DNA of 64,000 nt, from NCBI GenBank assembly GCA_035310125.1, contig DATGEP010000019.1, forward strand, positions 15,446 through 79,445, given 5' to 3'. Position 1 is the stretch's first letter; each line of letters begins with the position of its first letter. Source of the DNA: DATGEP01 sp035310125 (GTDB lineage Bacteria; Chloroflexota; Ktedonobacteria; Ktedonobacterales; JADMIN01). Position numbers and translations under genes: made by a program. Positions 27,701-36,137 of the stretch are shown here, one piece after another. A model generated the notes under the pieces. The model saw only the letters and a program-made list of their open reading frames with translations. It searched no databases and was not told the DNA's origin.

Positions 27701-28462
27701 CTTCCCTGTTCCTGGGCCAGCAACCACCAGCGCGGGTGTCTCTGATTCGGCGGCCGCGCGCTGCCAGGAATCGAGCGTAGCGACGCGACCGCCTCCGTTG
27801 CTCGCTCGCGGGTGCTCGCTTTCGGTCGCAGTAGCGGGCGTGAGCAGCGCCCCAAGCTGTCGAAGCAACACATCTTCTGAGACGCCGAAGTAGTCCGCCA
27901 GCGCGCGAAGGCGCCTCGGCGCTTTAATCCCCGCCCCGCCGCTCTCTCGGTACGCGGCGAGTAATCGAGCGGGCGGCAGCAGGAGTGTGGCGGCAAAGAT
28001 ATTGGCTTCGCTCTCACGGCGCGCCCGCGCGCTGTAGGCTTGTCCCGGCCGCAGGGTCTCATCCGTCGCGCTGAGAGGATCTATCGGCGTGTCCAGGTCG
28101 CGGTCGTCGCAGTCTTCCCGCGCGCTCAGGTCAGGTGGCGCGTCGCTACCAGATAGCTCTGCACTATACGACGCGGTGGTATCATTCCGCCGGTGCAGCA
28201 CGTAGTGTCCCAGCTCATGAGCCAGCGTGAACTGGCGGATCGGCCTGGGCAACCCGGTCCGCAGGTAGATGACGTTCTCGCCGGGCTCCAACCAGCCGAG
28301 CACACCGTGGCGCTGCGCCTCTGGGTTGAACAGGAGCACATCTACCCCTAAGCGCTCGGCGAGTGTGTCGAGAGGGGTCGCGGCAGAGAGTAGCTGCCCA
28401 TCGCTCGCAAGCAGAGTGAGTAGACGCTCGGCGGCGAGATGGGGACGCTGCAAGTCCTCCAC
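24755..28462 (-). CDS. ImmA/IrrE metallopeptidase domain fused to UvrD/PcrA-type helicase with AddB/Cas4-like tail
   Basis: A 1235-residue fusion. Residues 1-170 are an ImmA/IrrE (DUF955) domain with HELGH at 82-86 and the downstream E-x-E-A-N-x-F-A helix (E150/E152). Residues 230-940 form a superfamily 1A helicase: Walker A GPGTGKTS at 249-256, DEFQD at 467-471, and motif V/VI regions with TVHGSKGLEFPVVYLPG. The tail has the PD-(D/E)xK layout of AddB/RecB/Cas4: C964 in RCPRQY and C1224/C1227/C1233 at the very end, an Fe-S-type set. The catalytic DYK-type segment reads IVRHRIG (R1143, R1145), so the nuclease is probably inactive. GTG at 28462 with AGGAG is preferred; upstream ATGs lack a site. 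Confidence 0.85.
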   Translation of the reverse strand: MEDLQRPHLAAERLLTLLASDGQLLSAATPLDTLAERLGVDVLLFNPEAQRHGVLGWLEPGENVIYLRTGLPRPIRQFTLAHELGHYVLHRRNDTTASYSAELSGSDAPPDLSAREDCDDRDLDTPIDPLSATDETLRPGQAYSARARRESEANIFAATLLLPPARLLAAYRESGGAGIKAPRRLRALADYFGVSEDVLLRQLGALLTPATATESEHPRASNGGGRVATLDSWQRAAAESETPALVVAGPGTGKTSTLVARVAYLVAERGIPPHQILALTFSNKAAREMRERLDQLLGAARAGDEGRIALPTISTLHAFCGDLLRSYAPNAGLRPDFRLVSETDGYFLLRELASTLRLAHYQPLSAPAMHFPALLAAISRAKDELCEPDEYAAIAARMREDARTAEERGVAERAAEVAEIYHAYQATLEARGDADFGDMIRLAVRVLREHPDVLAEVRMRYQHVLVDEFQDINRAMGVLLQTLAGESGPLWAVGDADQAIYRFRGASPANLSRFASEYPTARIHTLRQNYRSHPAILDAAAALASARLDGGAQSHEPLHSVRGGDGTITLAIAPDEAAELAGLVEAIRAREASGRPLRAQVVLCRTRRQCQKVAAALQAAGVRTRLAVPMLEHVEIKDVLAVLSLLVELSGMGILRAGNLADHAFTAAEARALLAAARARHVSPVILMRSLPPDLPGISPAGYAGMAALRETLAELHAAPDVATGLARYVFELTSIGDHLLDAGAPGERRAVAGAMAQLLALARAYDDRRQAQNTQAGAGMRADWAGFLDYVRIVAALRQEAGANADELGGDTEDGVRVLTVHGSKGLEFPVVYLPGLVDRRFPIQRRGTSAPLPALVAHTPAPASEAEAHLTEEACLFYVAMTRARDELILSRAEMYGRMHYRPSPFLAPIEARLGDRPRRERWDAPALAQASTQQAAGPEEGAPAPDGTPVSISAIETYNRCPRQYAYRYLYRLRTREVGLATLRHALHETLDALHMRTESSVAGEAGTVSLEEAHKLFEERWLAVLERERGEVSGLGDGEQASVMAGVNEAYQTAPDPFLEVYRHHGKAIVERSWRQISEARAVELRTQYDAGVTVRVGDQEVTVTLDRVEHRDGPDGTNGRASRTARARGEEAPIRIVRHRIGRAEMEQADLRTLLYELAAQQSASPARPELQQQNLTTGETGSIRLEGRKLERLRERLDELLAGMRGGAYPPKPDPMVCPTCPFFLICPA

Positions 28463-28716
28463 ATGGTCTCCTGAGGTATGGTTACATCCTGGGGTGTAGA
28501 TCGAAACGCCGCTGCCGCATTGTACCATATTCGAGCGGGCGGCCAGCCCGCGCGGCATCGCCGCGTCGTCGGTCCCGTTCCGCTGGGTGCGCCTGGCACG
28601 AGGCATGGGAGATGTGGTGGCTGCCAGCGCGGCAGAGCTAGCCTGCCTGTGTGATATACTTCTCCGGAGCGGGGCGCGCCAGCGGTACGGATTGTCGCCA
28701 GCCCCGAGGAGCACTT

Positions 28717-29358
28717 ATGCAAGCGGATGAGGTACTTTCGCGAGCCAGATCGGCCAATGTGCCGCCCAACTGGAATGTGTGGCCGTTGCGCCGCGATGTC
28801 GTCTTGCGATCCGCTCTGGGATGGATTGTGACCGGCATCGTCGGGGTGGCCATCTTTACAGCGGCCGCCGTGGCGACGATTCCTGGAAACTTCACGAAGG
28901 GCAACGGCAGCATTGTGCTGACGGGCCTTGTACTGATCATTCTCGCCGTCGCGGGTTTCGGCGGACTCGGTGTCGCCGTCTACGATTTCTGGCGGATCGC
29001 GCACACGGAGAGCTTCCTGCTGATCGTGACACCAGAAGATTATGTGAAAGTGGAGCCACGCGGGATTACACATGTCCCCATGGAGCATGTCGCGAACGTC
29101 ACGCTGCGTGGAGTCAAGGCTCCCGCCGAGCGCGACCTTGAAGCGCAGCGCGGAGGATACAGCGTTACGTCGCACATGCTGGGCACCTGGGTGGGCAACT
29201 TTGGAAAGCCGCGGGTAGCGCCATCCCTGGCATTCATAGACACCCGAACGAATCAAGAAATTGTGGTGTGTACCGACAACACATTTGATGAGATGATCGT
29301 GGTGGAGGAGATTCTCTTGATCCACGCGAAAGGCAAGGAGCGTACGTACACCGGTTAG
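28717..29358 (+). CDS. two-span membrane protein, unknown
   Basis: 213 residues; ATG at 28717 preceded by CGAGGAGC. A polar N-terminus is followed by two hydrophobic segments (about residues 28-50 and 66-90) and a C-terminal soluble domain of about 120 residues. This domain is rich in beta-type segments (LLIVTPEDYVKVEPRG, then HVPMEHVANVTLRGV), resembling a PH-like/bacterial-PH domain attached to a membrane hairpin (DUF304/bPH-like, tentatively). No enzymatic motif is visible. A TATACT lies at 28655 upstream. It stands 163 bases before argS in the same direction and divergent from the helicase fusion, with no shared function evident. Confidence 0.65.
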   Translation: MQADEVLSRARSANVPPNWNVWPLRRDVVLRSALGWIVTGIVGVAIFTAAAVATIPGNFTKGNGSIVLTGLVLIILAVAGFGGLGVAVYDFWRIAHTESFLLIVTPEDYVKVEPRGITHVPMEHVANVTLRGVKAPAERDLEAQRGGYSVTSHMLGTWVGNFGKPRVAPSLAFIDTRTNQEIVVCTDNTFDEMIVVEEILLIHAKGKERTYTG

Positions 29359-29521
29359 GGCCGGTGGTGGCAACCGCCTGCGCGGCTGCCGAATGCGCAC
29401 GCGCGATGAGGGCGGCGCTCGCCGGGCCAGCAATCATTCTGGCCGTGCGGGGTCGCCTTTCGTGTGTCTCCATGACAGATGACGCATCAGCTCGTATTGA
29501 CTGACTGGGAGGAGTCTTTCC

Positions 29522-31273
29522 TTGATCCGAGATCTCATTCGCGACATCGTCGCCAAATCTGTCGCCGCGCTGCGAGAAGCCGGCGAGCTGCCCAATAGTG
29601 AAATACCGGCGTTTGACATCGAGCGCCCGCAGATTGTCGCTCATGGCGATTATGCCACCAATGTCGCCATGAAGATGGCTGCCGCGGCCAAGGCCGCCGG
29701 TGAAAAGGCGAATCCACGCGCCGTCGCCGAGCTGATCGCGGCGCACATTCGCGAGACGGTGGAGATTGTGCCTGCCTATGACCTCATCGGCGCCGTCGAG
29801 GTCGCTGGTCCAGGATTCATCAATCTGCGGCTCAAGCATCGGTGGCTGCTGGCGCAGGCTGGCGAGGTCATCGCCGCCGGAAATACATTCGGCTCCGTCG
29901 AGATTGGGCGCGGCCACCGCATCAACATGGAGTTCGTCAGCGCCAATCCCACTGGCCCCGTCACTGTCGGCAACGGGCGCGGAGCGTTCATTGGCGATAC
30001 GCTGGCGAATGTCATGCGTGCGGCGGGCTATGAGGTGACGAAGGAATACTACTTCAACGACGCGGGCGCCCAGATTCAGAAGCTTGGGCGCTCGTTGGAG
30101 TATTACCTGCGGCTGGCGCTCGGCGAGAGTGATGCCGTGAAGCCGGATGAAGGCTACTTCGGCCCCTACTATGAAACAGTGGCGGAGCGCATGCTTGCCG
30201 AGAATGGGCGCGCACTGCTGGAGCTGCCGGCGGTTGAGCGACCAGCAGCGGTGGGCGCCGAAGCCGCGCGCATCATCATGGGCGACATCCGCCAGACGAT
30301 GGCAAAGCTGCGCATCGAATTTGATGTCTTCTTCCGGCAGGCCTCGCTGGAGCCATCTGGAGAGCTTTGGGAGAGTATCAATCTCTTGCGCGAGACTGGG
30401 CACATCGAGGAGCGAGATGGCGCGCTCTGGCTGAAGACAACCGAGTTTGGGGACGATAAAGATCGTGTCGTCGTCAAATCGAACGGCGAGCCTGCATATA
30501 TCGCACCGGATGTCGCGTATATGCGCAACAAGTTTGCGCGTGGCTTCGACCGGCTCATCATGGTGCTCGGCCCGGACCACCACGGCTACATCGGGCGGCT
30601 CAAAGCCGTCGCGCAGATGCTCGACCGCAAGCCTGATGATATGCACATCTTGCTCTATCAGGTGGTGACGGTGAAGGGCATGCGGATGGGTAAGCGGATC
30701 GGCAACGTCATCACGCTCGACGATCTCTATGACGAGGTTGGCGCCGATGTGACCCGCTTCTTCTATTTGATGCGCTCCAGCGATACGCCGCTAGATTTCG
30801 ATATGGACCTGGCGCGCAAGCAGACCGATGAGAATCCAGGGTTGTCAGTGCAGTATGCTCATGCCCGCGCCTCCGGTGTCTTCCGCAAGGCACACGAGCA
30901 AGGCATCAAAGGTGAGGACTACGAGCATGCCGACCTCACAGTGCTCGCAAGCGACGCGCCGGAACAGCTTGATCGCGAGCTGGCCCTGATGCGCCAGCTG
31001 CTGCGGCTGGAGGAGATCGTCGCGTACGCCGCCACAGCGCTGGAGCCGCATCACCTAACACGTTATGGCATGGATCTGGCGGAGTCGTTCCACCTCTTCT
31101 ACGACCACTGCCCGATTCTCAAGCAGGGCGCGGACGTGCCACCGGCTGTACGGGACGCTCGATTACGGCTGCTGCGTGCCGCGCAGGCTGGCCTTGCTCG
31201 CACACTCACCCTGCTAGGTATGGACGCGCCAGAGCGGATGGAGCGCGAGTCACCGGAAGCGACCGCCAGCTGA
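29522..31273 (+). CDS. argS: arginyl-tRNA synthetase
   Basis: A 583-residue class I synthetase charging tRNA-Arg. The N-terminal additional domain, the catalytic core opening with SANPTGP, the YYFNDAG motif, and the C-terminal DALR anticodon-binding domain are present. The HIGH signature, normally H-x-G-H after NPTGP, reads T148-V-G-N151, so both histidines are replaced. The KMSKS-equivalent reads MRMGKRIGN (about residue 387-395), which is within normal variation for ArgS. TTG is the start, after GGGAGGAG. A perfect palindromic terminator follows at 31276. No second argS is visible in the window, and the rest of the sequence looks fully functional. Confidence 0.93.
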   Translation: MIRDLIRDIVAKSVAALREAGELPNSEIPAFDIERPQIVAHGDYATNVAMKMAAAAKAAGEKANPRAVAELIAAHIRETVEIVPAYDLIGAVEVAGPGFINLRLKHRWLLAQAGEVIAAGNTFGSVEIGRGHRINMEFVSANPTGPVTVGNGRGAFIGDTLANVMRAAGYEVTKEYYFNDAGAQIQKLGRSLEYYLRLALGESDAVKPDEGYFGPYYETVAERMLAENGRALLELPAVERPAAVGAEAARIIMGDIRQTMAKLRIEFDVFFRQASLEPSGELWESINLLRETGHIEERDGALWLKTTEFGDDKDRVVVKSNGEPAYIAPDVAYMRNKFARGFDRLIMVLGPDHHGYIGRLKAVAQMLDRKPDDMHILLYQVVTVKGMRMGKRIGNVITLDDLYDEVGADVTRFFYLMRSSDTPLDFDMDLARKQTDENPGLSVQYAHARASGVFRKAHEQGIKGEDYEHADLTVLASDAPEQLDRELALMRQLLRLEEIVAYAATALEPHHLTRYGMDLAESFHLFYDHCPILKQGADVPPAVRDARLRLLRAAQAGLARTLTLLGMDAPERMERESPEATAS

Positions 31274-31275
31274 GC

Positions 31276-31313
31276 ATCCTGTCCGCCCCAGGGCGCCCTG
31301 GGGCGGACAGGAT
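31276..31313. terminator. perfect 38-base palindromic terminator
   Basis: Two 19-base arms (31276-31294 and 31295-31313), starting ATCCTGTCCGCCCC, are exact reverse complements. It sits between the convergent argS and cyclophilin genes, so it probably stops both transcripts. No U-run follows. Confidence 0.7.
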
Positions 31314-31336
31314 CAGCAGGGACAGCACGGCGCACG

Positions 31337-32239
31337 CTACTTCTTTGGTGTGGCTGTGGCGGGAATGAGCTGTGGCGTGGTGGCTGGCGCTGGAGCGGTC
31401 GGCGTCGGCGGTGGGTTGGTAACCGCGATCGTCACCGAAATGACTTTATCGGTGGGCGTCATGCTCTTCGCGACATCCAGGCCGGAGGTGACGGTGCCGA
31501 AGATGTCATAGTTCGCTGGGAGGTTTGTGTTGACCCCCGTGCTGATGAAGAACTCGGCGCCGTTTGTGTTCTTGCCCGCATTCGCCATCGCCACCGCACC
31601 GGCGTCATACGTCGCGCCATTCACGATGGGATCGTCATTGAACACATATCCCGGCGGCCCGGCGGGGGGCTGCTTGTCCTTCGACCCATCGGCATTCACG
31701 TAGCCACCCTGAATCAAGTTCAGATCAGAGGTTTCCTTGGTGATCGGACTGGCCTGGCCAACCTTTTCGATGCGCCAGAAGTAGGTGCCGTCGTAGTAGT
31801 GCTGATTTGCCAGGAACACGAAATTGTTGACCGCGTTCGGGGCGGTTGCCGCGTTGAGCTGGATGACGATATCGCCGCGAGTCGTCTTGATCGTTGCCGT
31901 ATAGAGCTTGCTCTTGTCAATCGTCATCAGCGGCGCTTTGTTGCAGAGATGAGTTGTGAGGTTGCACGTTGCCTGAACCACTCCCGCTGGCCTGGCTTTT
32001 GCCCAGGGTCCCCATTGCTCGCCGTGTGCAATGAGACCAAAAATGACGACGAGCAGGGCAAAGAAGAACGTCGTTGCCCAGGGATACCGCTGAAAAGCGC
32101 CACGTATGCCTCGGGGCCGTGCTCGGCGCTGCGCGACCGGGACACGGCGCCGAACCGTGGGCTGAGGCGCTTCCTGATGCGCGCGCTGCACCCTGGCCTG
32201 GTATCTCGCCCCCGCGCGTTTGTTTGCGGTCTTTGGCAT
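31337..32239 (-). CDS. membrane-anchored cyclophilin-type peptidyl-prolyl isomerase
   Basis: A 300-residue protein. A basic N-terminus (about 50 residues, Arg-rich) precedes one membrane helix (about 54-71). The cyclophilin domain then starts (ATIKTTRGDIVIQLNAATAPNAVNNFV). The catalytic HR of the family (FHRVI) reads FWRIEK; the Arg remains, while the preceding residue is Trp. The core motif NGAEFFIST with IFGTV is preserved. The C-terminus is a Pro/Thr/Ala-rich tail. It should act outside the membrane in protein folding. The ATG at 32239 follows GAGGGAG; the frame opens further upstream at 32308. Divergent neighbour is uvrC. Confidence 0.85.
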   Translation of the reverse strand: MPKTANKRAGARYQARVQRAHQEAPQPTVRRRVPVAQRRARPRGIRGAFQRYPWATTFFFALLVVIFGLIAHGEQWGPWAKARPAGVVQATCNLTTHLCNKAPLMTIDKSKLYTATIKTTRGDIVIQLNAATAPNAVNNFVFLANQHYYDGTYFWRIEKVGQASPITKETSDLNLIQGGYVNADGSKDKQPPAGPPGYVFNDDPIVNGATYDAGAVAMANAGKNTNGAEFFISTGVNTNLPANYDIFGTVTSGLDVAKSMTPTDKVISVTIAVTNPPPTPTAPAPATTPQLIPATATPKK

Positions 32240-32442
32240 GAAAAGCGTGCTCCCTCTCGAACTCTCTCCACCGCGCATTCCCCACGCGGCGCCACAACAT
32301 CCAGGCACGCGCAGATGAGTACATCGCCGCTCGGCGGAATCGTCTGCCCACGGGCGCTGAGTGCCGCCCGCACCGATCTGAGCGTATAATATGCTGGAAA
32401 CCCCGAATGGTCAATATATAGGGGTATTCTAGGATTTCTTGC

Positions 32443-34563
32443 ATGCCTGAACTCTCCGAAAAACTCCAGGCGGTGCTGGCATCGTTGCCGCACAAGCCCG
32501 GCATCTACCTGCACAAGGACGCCGATGGGCATATTCTGTATGTCGGCAAGGCGACGTCACTGTATCAGCGTGTGCGCTCATACTTTGGTGACCCGGCGGA
32601 GCTAAGCCCGAAGAACCGCGCGCTCGTGGCGAAGATTGCCGATGTGGAGTTCATCGTCGTCGGTAGCGAGGTGGAGGCGCTGATACTCGAAAACGAGTAC
32701 ATCAAGCGCTACCAGCCGAAATACAACGTTCGCCTGCGCGATGACAAGAGCTACCCCTACATAAAAGTGGACCTCCAAGATGCCTTCCCGCGCGTCTATC
32801 GCGTGCGCAGCTTCCGGCATGACGGCAATCGTTACTTTGGGCCGTATACCAACTCCGGCGCGGTGGATGCCACGCTGGATCTCATGAACAAGCTCTTCCC
32901 CTATCGCACGTGCCGGTATGACAGCGCGGGCTGGGCGCCACCGCGCGGCACCGAGGCGAACCCGCCACCCGAATGGAAGCAGAAGCTTCTATCGCGACCC
33001 TGCACGCAGTACTACATCCACCGCTGTAACGCGCCGTGCGTCGGATATGTCAACCGGGAGCAGTATGCCGCGGTGATCCGGCAGGTAATCCTGTTTCTGG
33101 AGGGCAAGCATGAGGAGGTGCTGGCCGATCTGCGCCGCCAGATGGACGAGGCCGCCGAGAATCTAGAGTTCGAGCGGGCGGCATCGCTGCGTGATCGTCT
33201 ACACGCCGTCGAGCAGGTGCTGGAGAAGCAGAAGATCATCAATACAACGGGGCCGGGCGATCAGGATGTGATCGCGCTGGCGGGCGCGGACGATGAAACA
33301 TGCGCGCAGATATTCTTCTTCCGGGGTGGGAAGCTGACGGGCCGCGAGTATTTCATCTTGCAGGGCACACGCGACACCGTACCGGGCGAGATCATGGGGT
33401 CATTCATCCAGCAGTTTTACGATTCGGCGCCGCACATCCCTGCCGAGCTGGTGGCACAGGCCGAGCCGGAGGATGCCGAGGCGCTGCGCACATGGCTGCG
33501 ACAGAAGCGTGGCGGCGCGGTGAGCCTTACGGTGCCGCAGCGAGGCGATAAGCTGCGGCTGGTGCAGATGGTGGCGCAAAACGCGAGCGAGGTGCTGGAG
33601 CAGCAGCGCATCAAGTGGCTGTCGGATTCGCAGAAGACGGCGCTGGCGCTGGACGAGCTGCGCGACGCACTGAATCTGGCGGCTCCCCCGCAGCGCATCG
33701 AGTGTTTCGACATCTCGAACATCCAGGGTACGAGCGCGGTCGGCTCGATGGTGGTTTTCGAGGGCGGCAGGCCCGCATCCGCTGAATATCGTCGGTTTCG
33801 CATCAAGAGTGTGGTGGGCCAGAATGATGTGGCGAGCTTGCAAGAGGTGTTGCGGCGGCGCTTCAAGCGAATGCTGGCGAGTCCTCACTCTCAGCCGCTC
33901 TCCTCAGCGGGAGACGACGGGCTGACTCTCACGAACGCGGACGGCGCGGCGGCTCTGGTGGACGGCGAGGTGTCAGTCGCCACAGGCGCGACCAAGCTTT
34001 TTCAGCTCGCGGGCGAGACGGAAAAGGCGCTGGCAGAAATGCCGAATGAGGAGGGGGCCAGCCCGGATGAAGCGGGCGATCCCTGGGCGCAGCTTCCTGA
34101 TCTGGTGATCGTGGACGGCGGGCGTCCGCAGCTCAACGCGGCGATGGAGGCCCTGACGGAGCTTTCGGTGGGCGTATCCACGATTGGCATTGCCAAAGAG
34201 GATCACGGCAGCATCAGCACCCACGAGGAAATCTACCTGGTGGAGCAGCCGGAGCCGCTGGTGCTGCCGCGCGGCTCGCAGGGTCTCTACCTGTTGCAGC
34301 GCATCCGCGACGAGGCGCATCGCTTCGCCATCACATACCACCGCGAGGTACGTAGTAAGCGCACATTCCGGTCGGTGCTGGACGAGATACCGGGCATCGG
34401 GCCGAAACGCAAGAAGGCACTGATCCGCCACTTCGGATCGGCGCGTGCGATTGCCGCCGCGAGCGTGGACGAGTTGGTCGCCGTGCCAGGCATCACCCGC
34501 GACGTGGCCGAGCGCGTGAAGGAGCAGATTGGCTCAGGGCGCGCGGAAGAAGCTGGAGGCTAG
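32443..34563 (+). CDS. uvrC: excinuclease ABC subunit C
   Basis: A 706-residue nucleotide-excision-repair endonuclease. The GIY-YIG domain (GIYLHKDADG then ILYVGKA) makes the 3' cut. The UVR motif (around LEFERAASLRDRL) binds UvrB, the RNase H-like domain (CFDISNIQG, DLVIVDGG) makes the 5' cut, and a C-terminal (HhH)2 (IPGIGPKRKKAL) binds DNA. Between RRRFKR and DLVIVDGG there is an insertion of about 70 residues (roughly 477-553), rich in Gly/Ala/Asp/Glu, making the protein longer than most UvrC. ATG at 32443; TATAAT at 32385 is a candidate -10. UvrA and UvrB are not in the window. Confidence 0.94.
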   Translation: MPELSEKLQAVLASLPHKPGIYLHKDADGHILYVGKATSLYQRVRSYFGDPAELSPKNRALVAKIADVEFIVVGSEVEALILENEYIKRYQPKYNVRLRDDKSYPYIKVDLQDAFPRVYRVRSFRHDGNRYFGPYTNSGAVDATLDLMNKLFPYRTCRYDSAGWAPPRGTEANPPPEWKQKLLSRPCTQYYIHRCNAPCVGYVNREQYAAVIRQVILFLEGKHEEVLADLRRQMDEAAENLEFERAASLRDRLHAVEQVLEKQKIINTTGPGDQDVIALAGADDETCAQIFFFRGGKLTGREYFILQGTRDTVPGEIMGSFIQQFYDSAPHIPAELVAQAEPEDAEALRTWLRQKRGGAVSLTVPQRGDKLRLVQMVAQNASEVLEQQRIKWLSDSQKTALALDELRDALNLAAPPQRIECFDISNIQGTSAVGSMVVFEGGRPASAEYRRFRIKSVVGQNDVASLQEVLRRRFKRMLASPHSQPLSSAGDDGLTLTNADGAAALVDGEVSVATGATKLFQLAGETEKALAEMPNEEGASPDEAGDPWAQLPDLVIVDGGRPQLNAAMEALTELSVGVSTIGIAKEDHGSISTHEEIYLVEQPEPLVLPRGSQGLYLLQRIRDEAHRFAITYHREVRSKRTFRSVLDEIPGIGPKRKKALIRHFGSARAIAAASVDELVAVPGITRDVAERVKEQIGSGRAEEAGG

Positions 34564-34595
34564 CGGCGGCTGGGACCGGCCAGGCGAGACGCGAG

Positions 34596-36137
34596 CTACC
34601 CGCCCAGGAGTCTTGTGAGACGATGGGCGCGCTCCTGAAGCGACTGACGGGCGAGGACACCCGGCTCGCGGTCGGCATAGCGGGCGTCGTTGTAGGCGTC
34701 GCTGAGGGCCATGAGATCGTCGGTTTCGCCGGTTTCGTGCGTCGCCAGGGGGGCGGTTTTGGTGAGTCTCTGAGCGTACTCGTCCGGTGTCTCGGCGGGA
34801 GTGCGATCCAGTCCCTGGCTCATCGCCGCGCGCAGCACGTCGCGGTATATGTAGCGGACTGTGCCGCGTTGCAGGGGATCGCGCTCTGGGGTGGTGCGCG
34901 TGCCGAAACGATCGAGCAAGCTACGTAGCTGCGCGGCAAACAGCGAGCGCCCATCCAGCGCTTCCCGCTCGTCGGCGGCCCCTTCGTCGTCAGATCGCGA
35001 GGGTTTGATCAAGTATTTGCGCACGGCCAGATAGAGGGCAAGCCCGATAAGCGCCAGCACGCCGATCACGACGACGGCGACGCCGAGATGAACAAGCCAC
35101 GCGAGGGATGATGGCGTCTGCCCATTGCCGCATCGCACCACGGATTTTCCGTTCACCTGCACGGTTACGCATTGGAACTTCGCCGGAGGGCTGAAGAGCG
35201 GTGCTCGGCGTGGCCATCGGTATCGGAAGGAAGAAAACAGCGGAGTGAGAAGCCAATTCAGGACGATGACGAGGAGGCTCACAAGCCACGTGAGGACCGT
35301 TCCGATAGCCTGTCCCACTGGTCCGAGATAGCCCAGCAGCGCGAGAAAGCTTTGGAAATTGAAGACCAGGCTGGCGAAGAGCGCGAGAATAACCACGAGT
35401 AGCTCGACGACAACGGCGCTGCCGATCCACTGCGCGTCGTTGCGGTCTCCCGCCATGCCGGCGTCATGCCGCTGTGCGTCCAGATGCGCCAGCGACGCAC
35501 TGAACAGTCCGCAAAAGACTTCGCCAATGAGGAGCAGCGTCAATGCCGCGCTGTAGGGATCGCGTACATTGGATGGCACGGCATTCAGACCAACCACGGC
35601 GAGCAGCAGCAGGCTGAAGGAGATGCCAAAGCGTCGCAGGGCAGTGGACGTTGCGGGCACTGACGAGGCGATCACCGTGCCGCGCCACCAGAGGAATGCC
35701 AGCAGCAGAAACAGCGCAATGAGATTCGCTGTGATGTCGGGACGGTCAAAGACGGCCCCACCGCGCGCGCTGATCCAGGAAAAGTCGAGAAATCCCGCGC
35801 TTTCGCTGCCGAACGCAGCCGGTGAGACGAGGAGCGCGAGAAGATAGAGAGCCACGAAAGGTACGAAGTCGGCGATGAGGAAGTGGCTGCCCCGTTTGCC
35901 ACGCGCACGATAGCTAAAACCGCAGGCGGCGCCCATCAGCACGCAGAGATACCAGAACGGCACGGCAGCCTGGTTTGGCGGATCGCCAACCGTGCCCGCA
36001 AGCACGAGCAGCCACGCCTCGATGGGAAGTAGCTCGACGAGGCAGCCCGATACGGCGCGTAACGCGGTTTGCCCGCTGCTACTCGACCACCAGGGGCCGC
36101 GCTTTGCGCCAGCCGCCGGTGTGTTGTGGCGCTGCAT
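34596..36137 (-). CDS. polytopic membrane protein with C-terminal DUF4129 domain
   Basis: 513 residues from the ATG at 36137, which has GGAGGAAGGTGGAG before it and lies inside the 3' end of the DUF58 gene (59-base overlap). About eight hydrophobic segments alternate with short loops in the first 370 residues. A C-terminal soluble domain (TVRYIYRDVLRAAMSQGL, then TPDEYAQRL) matches DUF4129. MoxR-DUF58-DUF4129/transglutaminase membrane proteins are found together in many bacteria. The associated membrane protein often has a periplasmic transglutaminase-like domain; here I see no Cys-His-Asp triad, only the helical membrane part. The function is not established; roles in cell-envelope assembly have been suggested for related loci. 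Confidence 0.78.
   Translation of the reverse strand: MQRHNTPAAGAKRGPWWSSSSGQTALRAVSGCLVELLPIEAWLLVLAGTVGDPPNQAAVPFWYLCVLMGAACGFSYRARGKRGSHFLIADFVPFVALYLLALLVSPAAFGSESAGFLDFSWISARGGAVFDRPDITANLIALFLLLAFLWWRGTVIASSVPATSTALRRFGISFSLLLLAVVGLNAVPSNVRDPYSAALTLLLIGEVFCGLFSASLAHLDAQRHDAGMAGDRNDAQWIGSAVVVELLVVILALFASLVFNFQSFLALLGYLGPVGQAIGTVLTWLVSLLVIVLNWLLTPLFSSFRYRWPRRAPLFSPPAKFQCVTVQVNGKSVVRCGNGQTPSSLAWLVHLGVAVVVIGVLALIGLALYLAVRKYLIKPSRSDDEGAADEREALDGRSLFAAQLRSLLDRFGTRTTPERDPLQRGTVRYIYRDVLRAAMSQGLDRTPAETPDEYAQRLTKTAPLATHETGETDDLMALSDAYNDARYADREPGVLARQSLQERAHRLTRLLGG

Noticed and set aside
28348..29433. Minus-strand open frame of 361 codons
   Set aside because: It runs antisense to the two-span membrane protein gene and into the helicase start; no motif or ribosome-binding site supports it.
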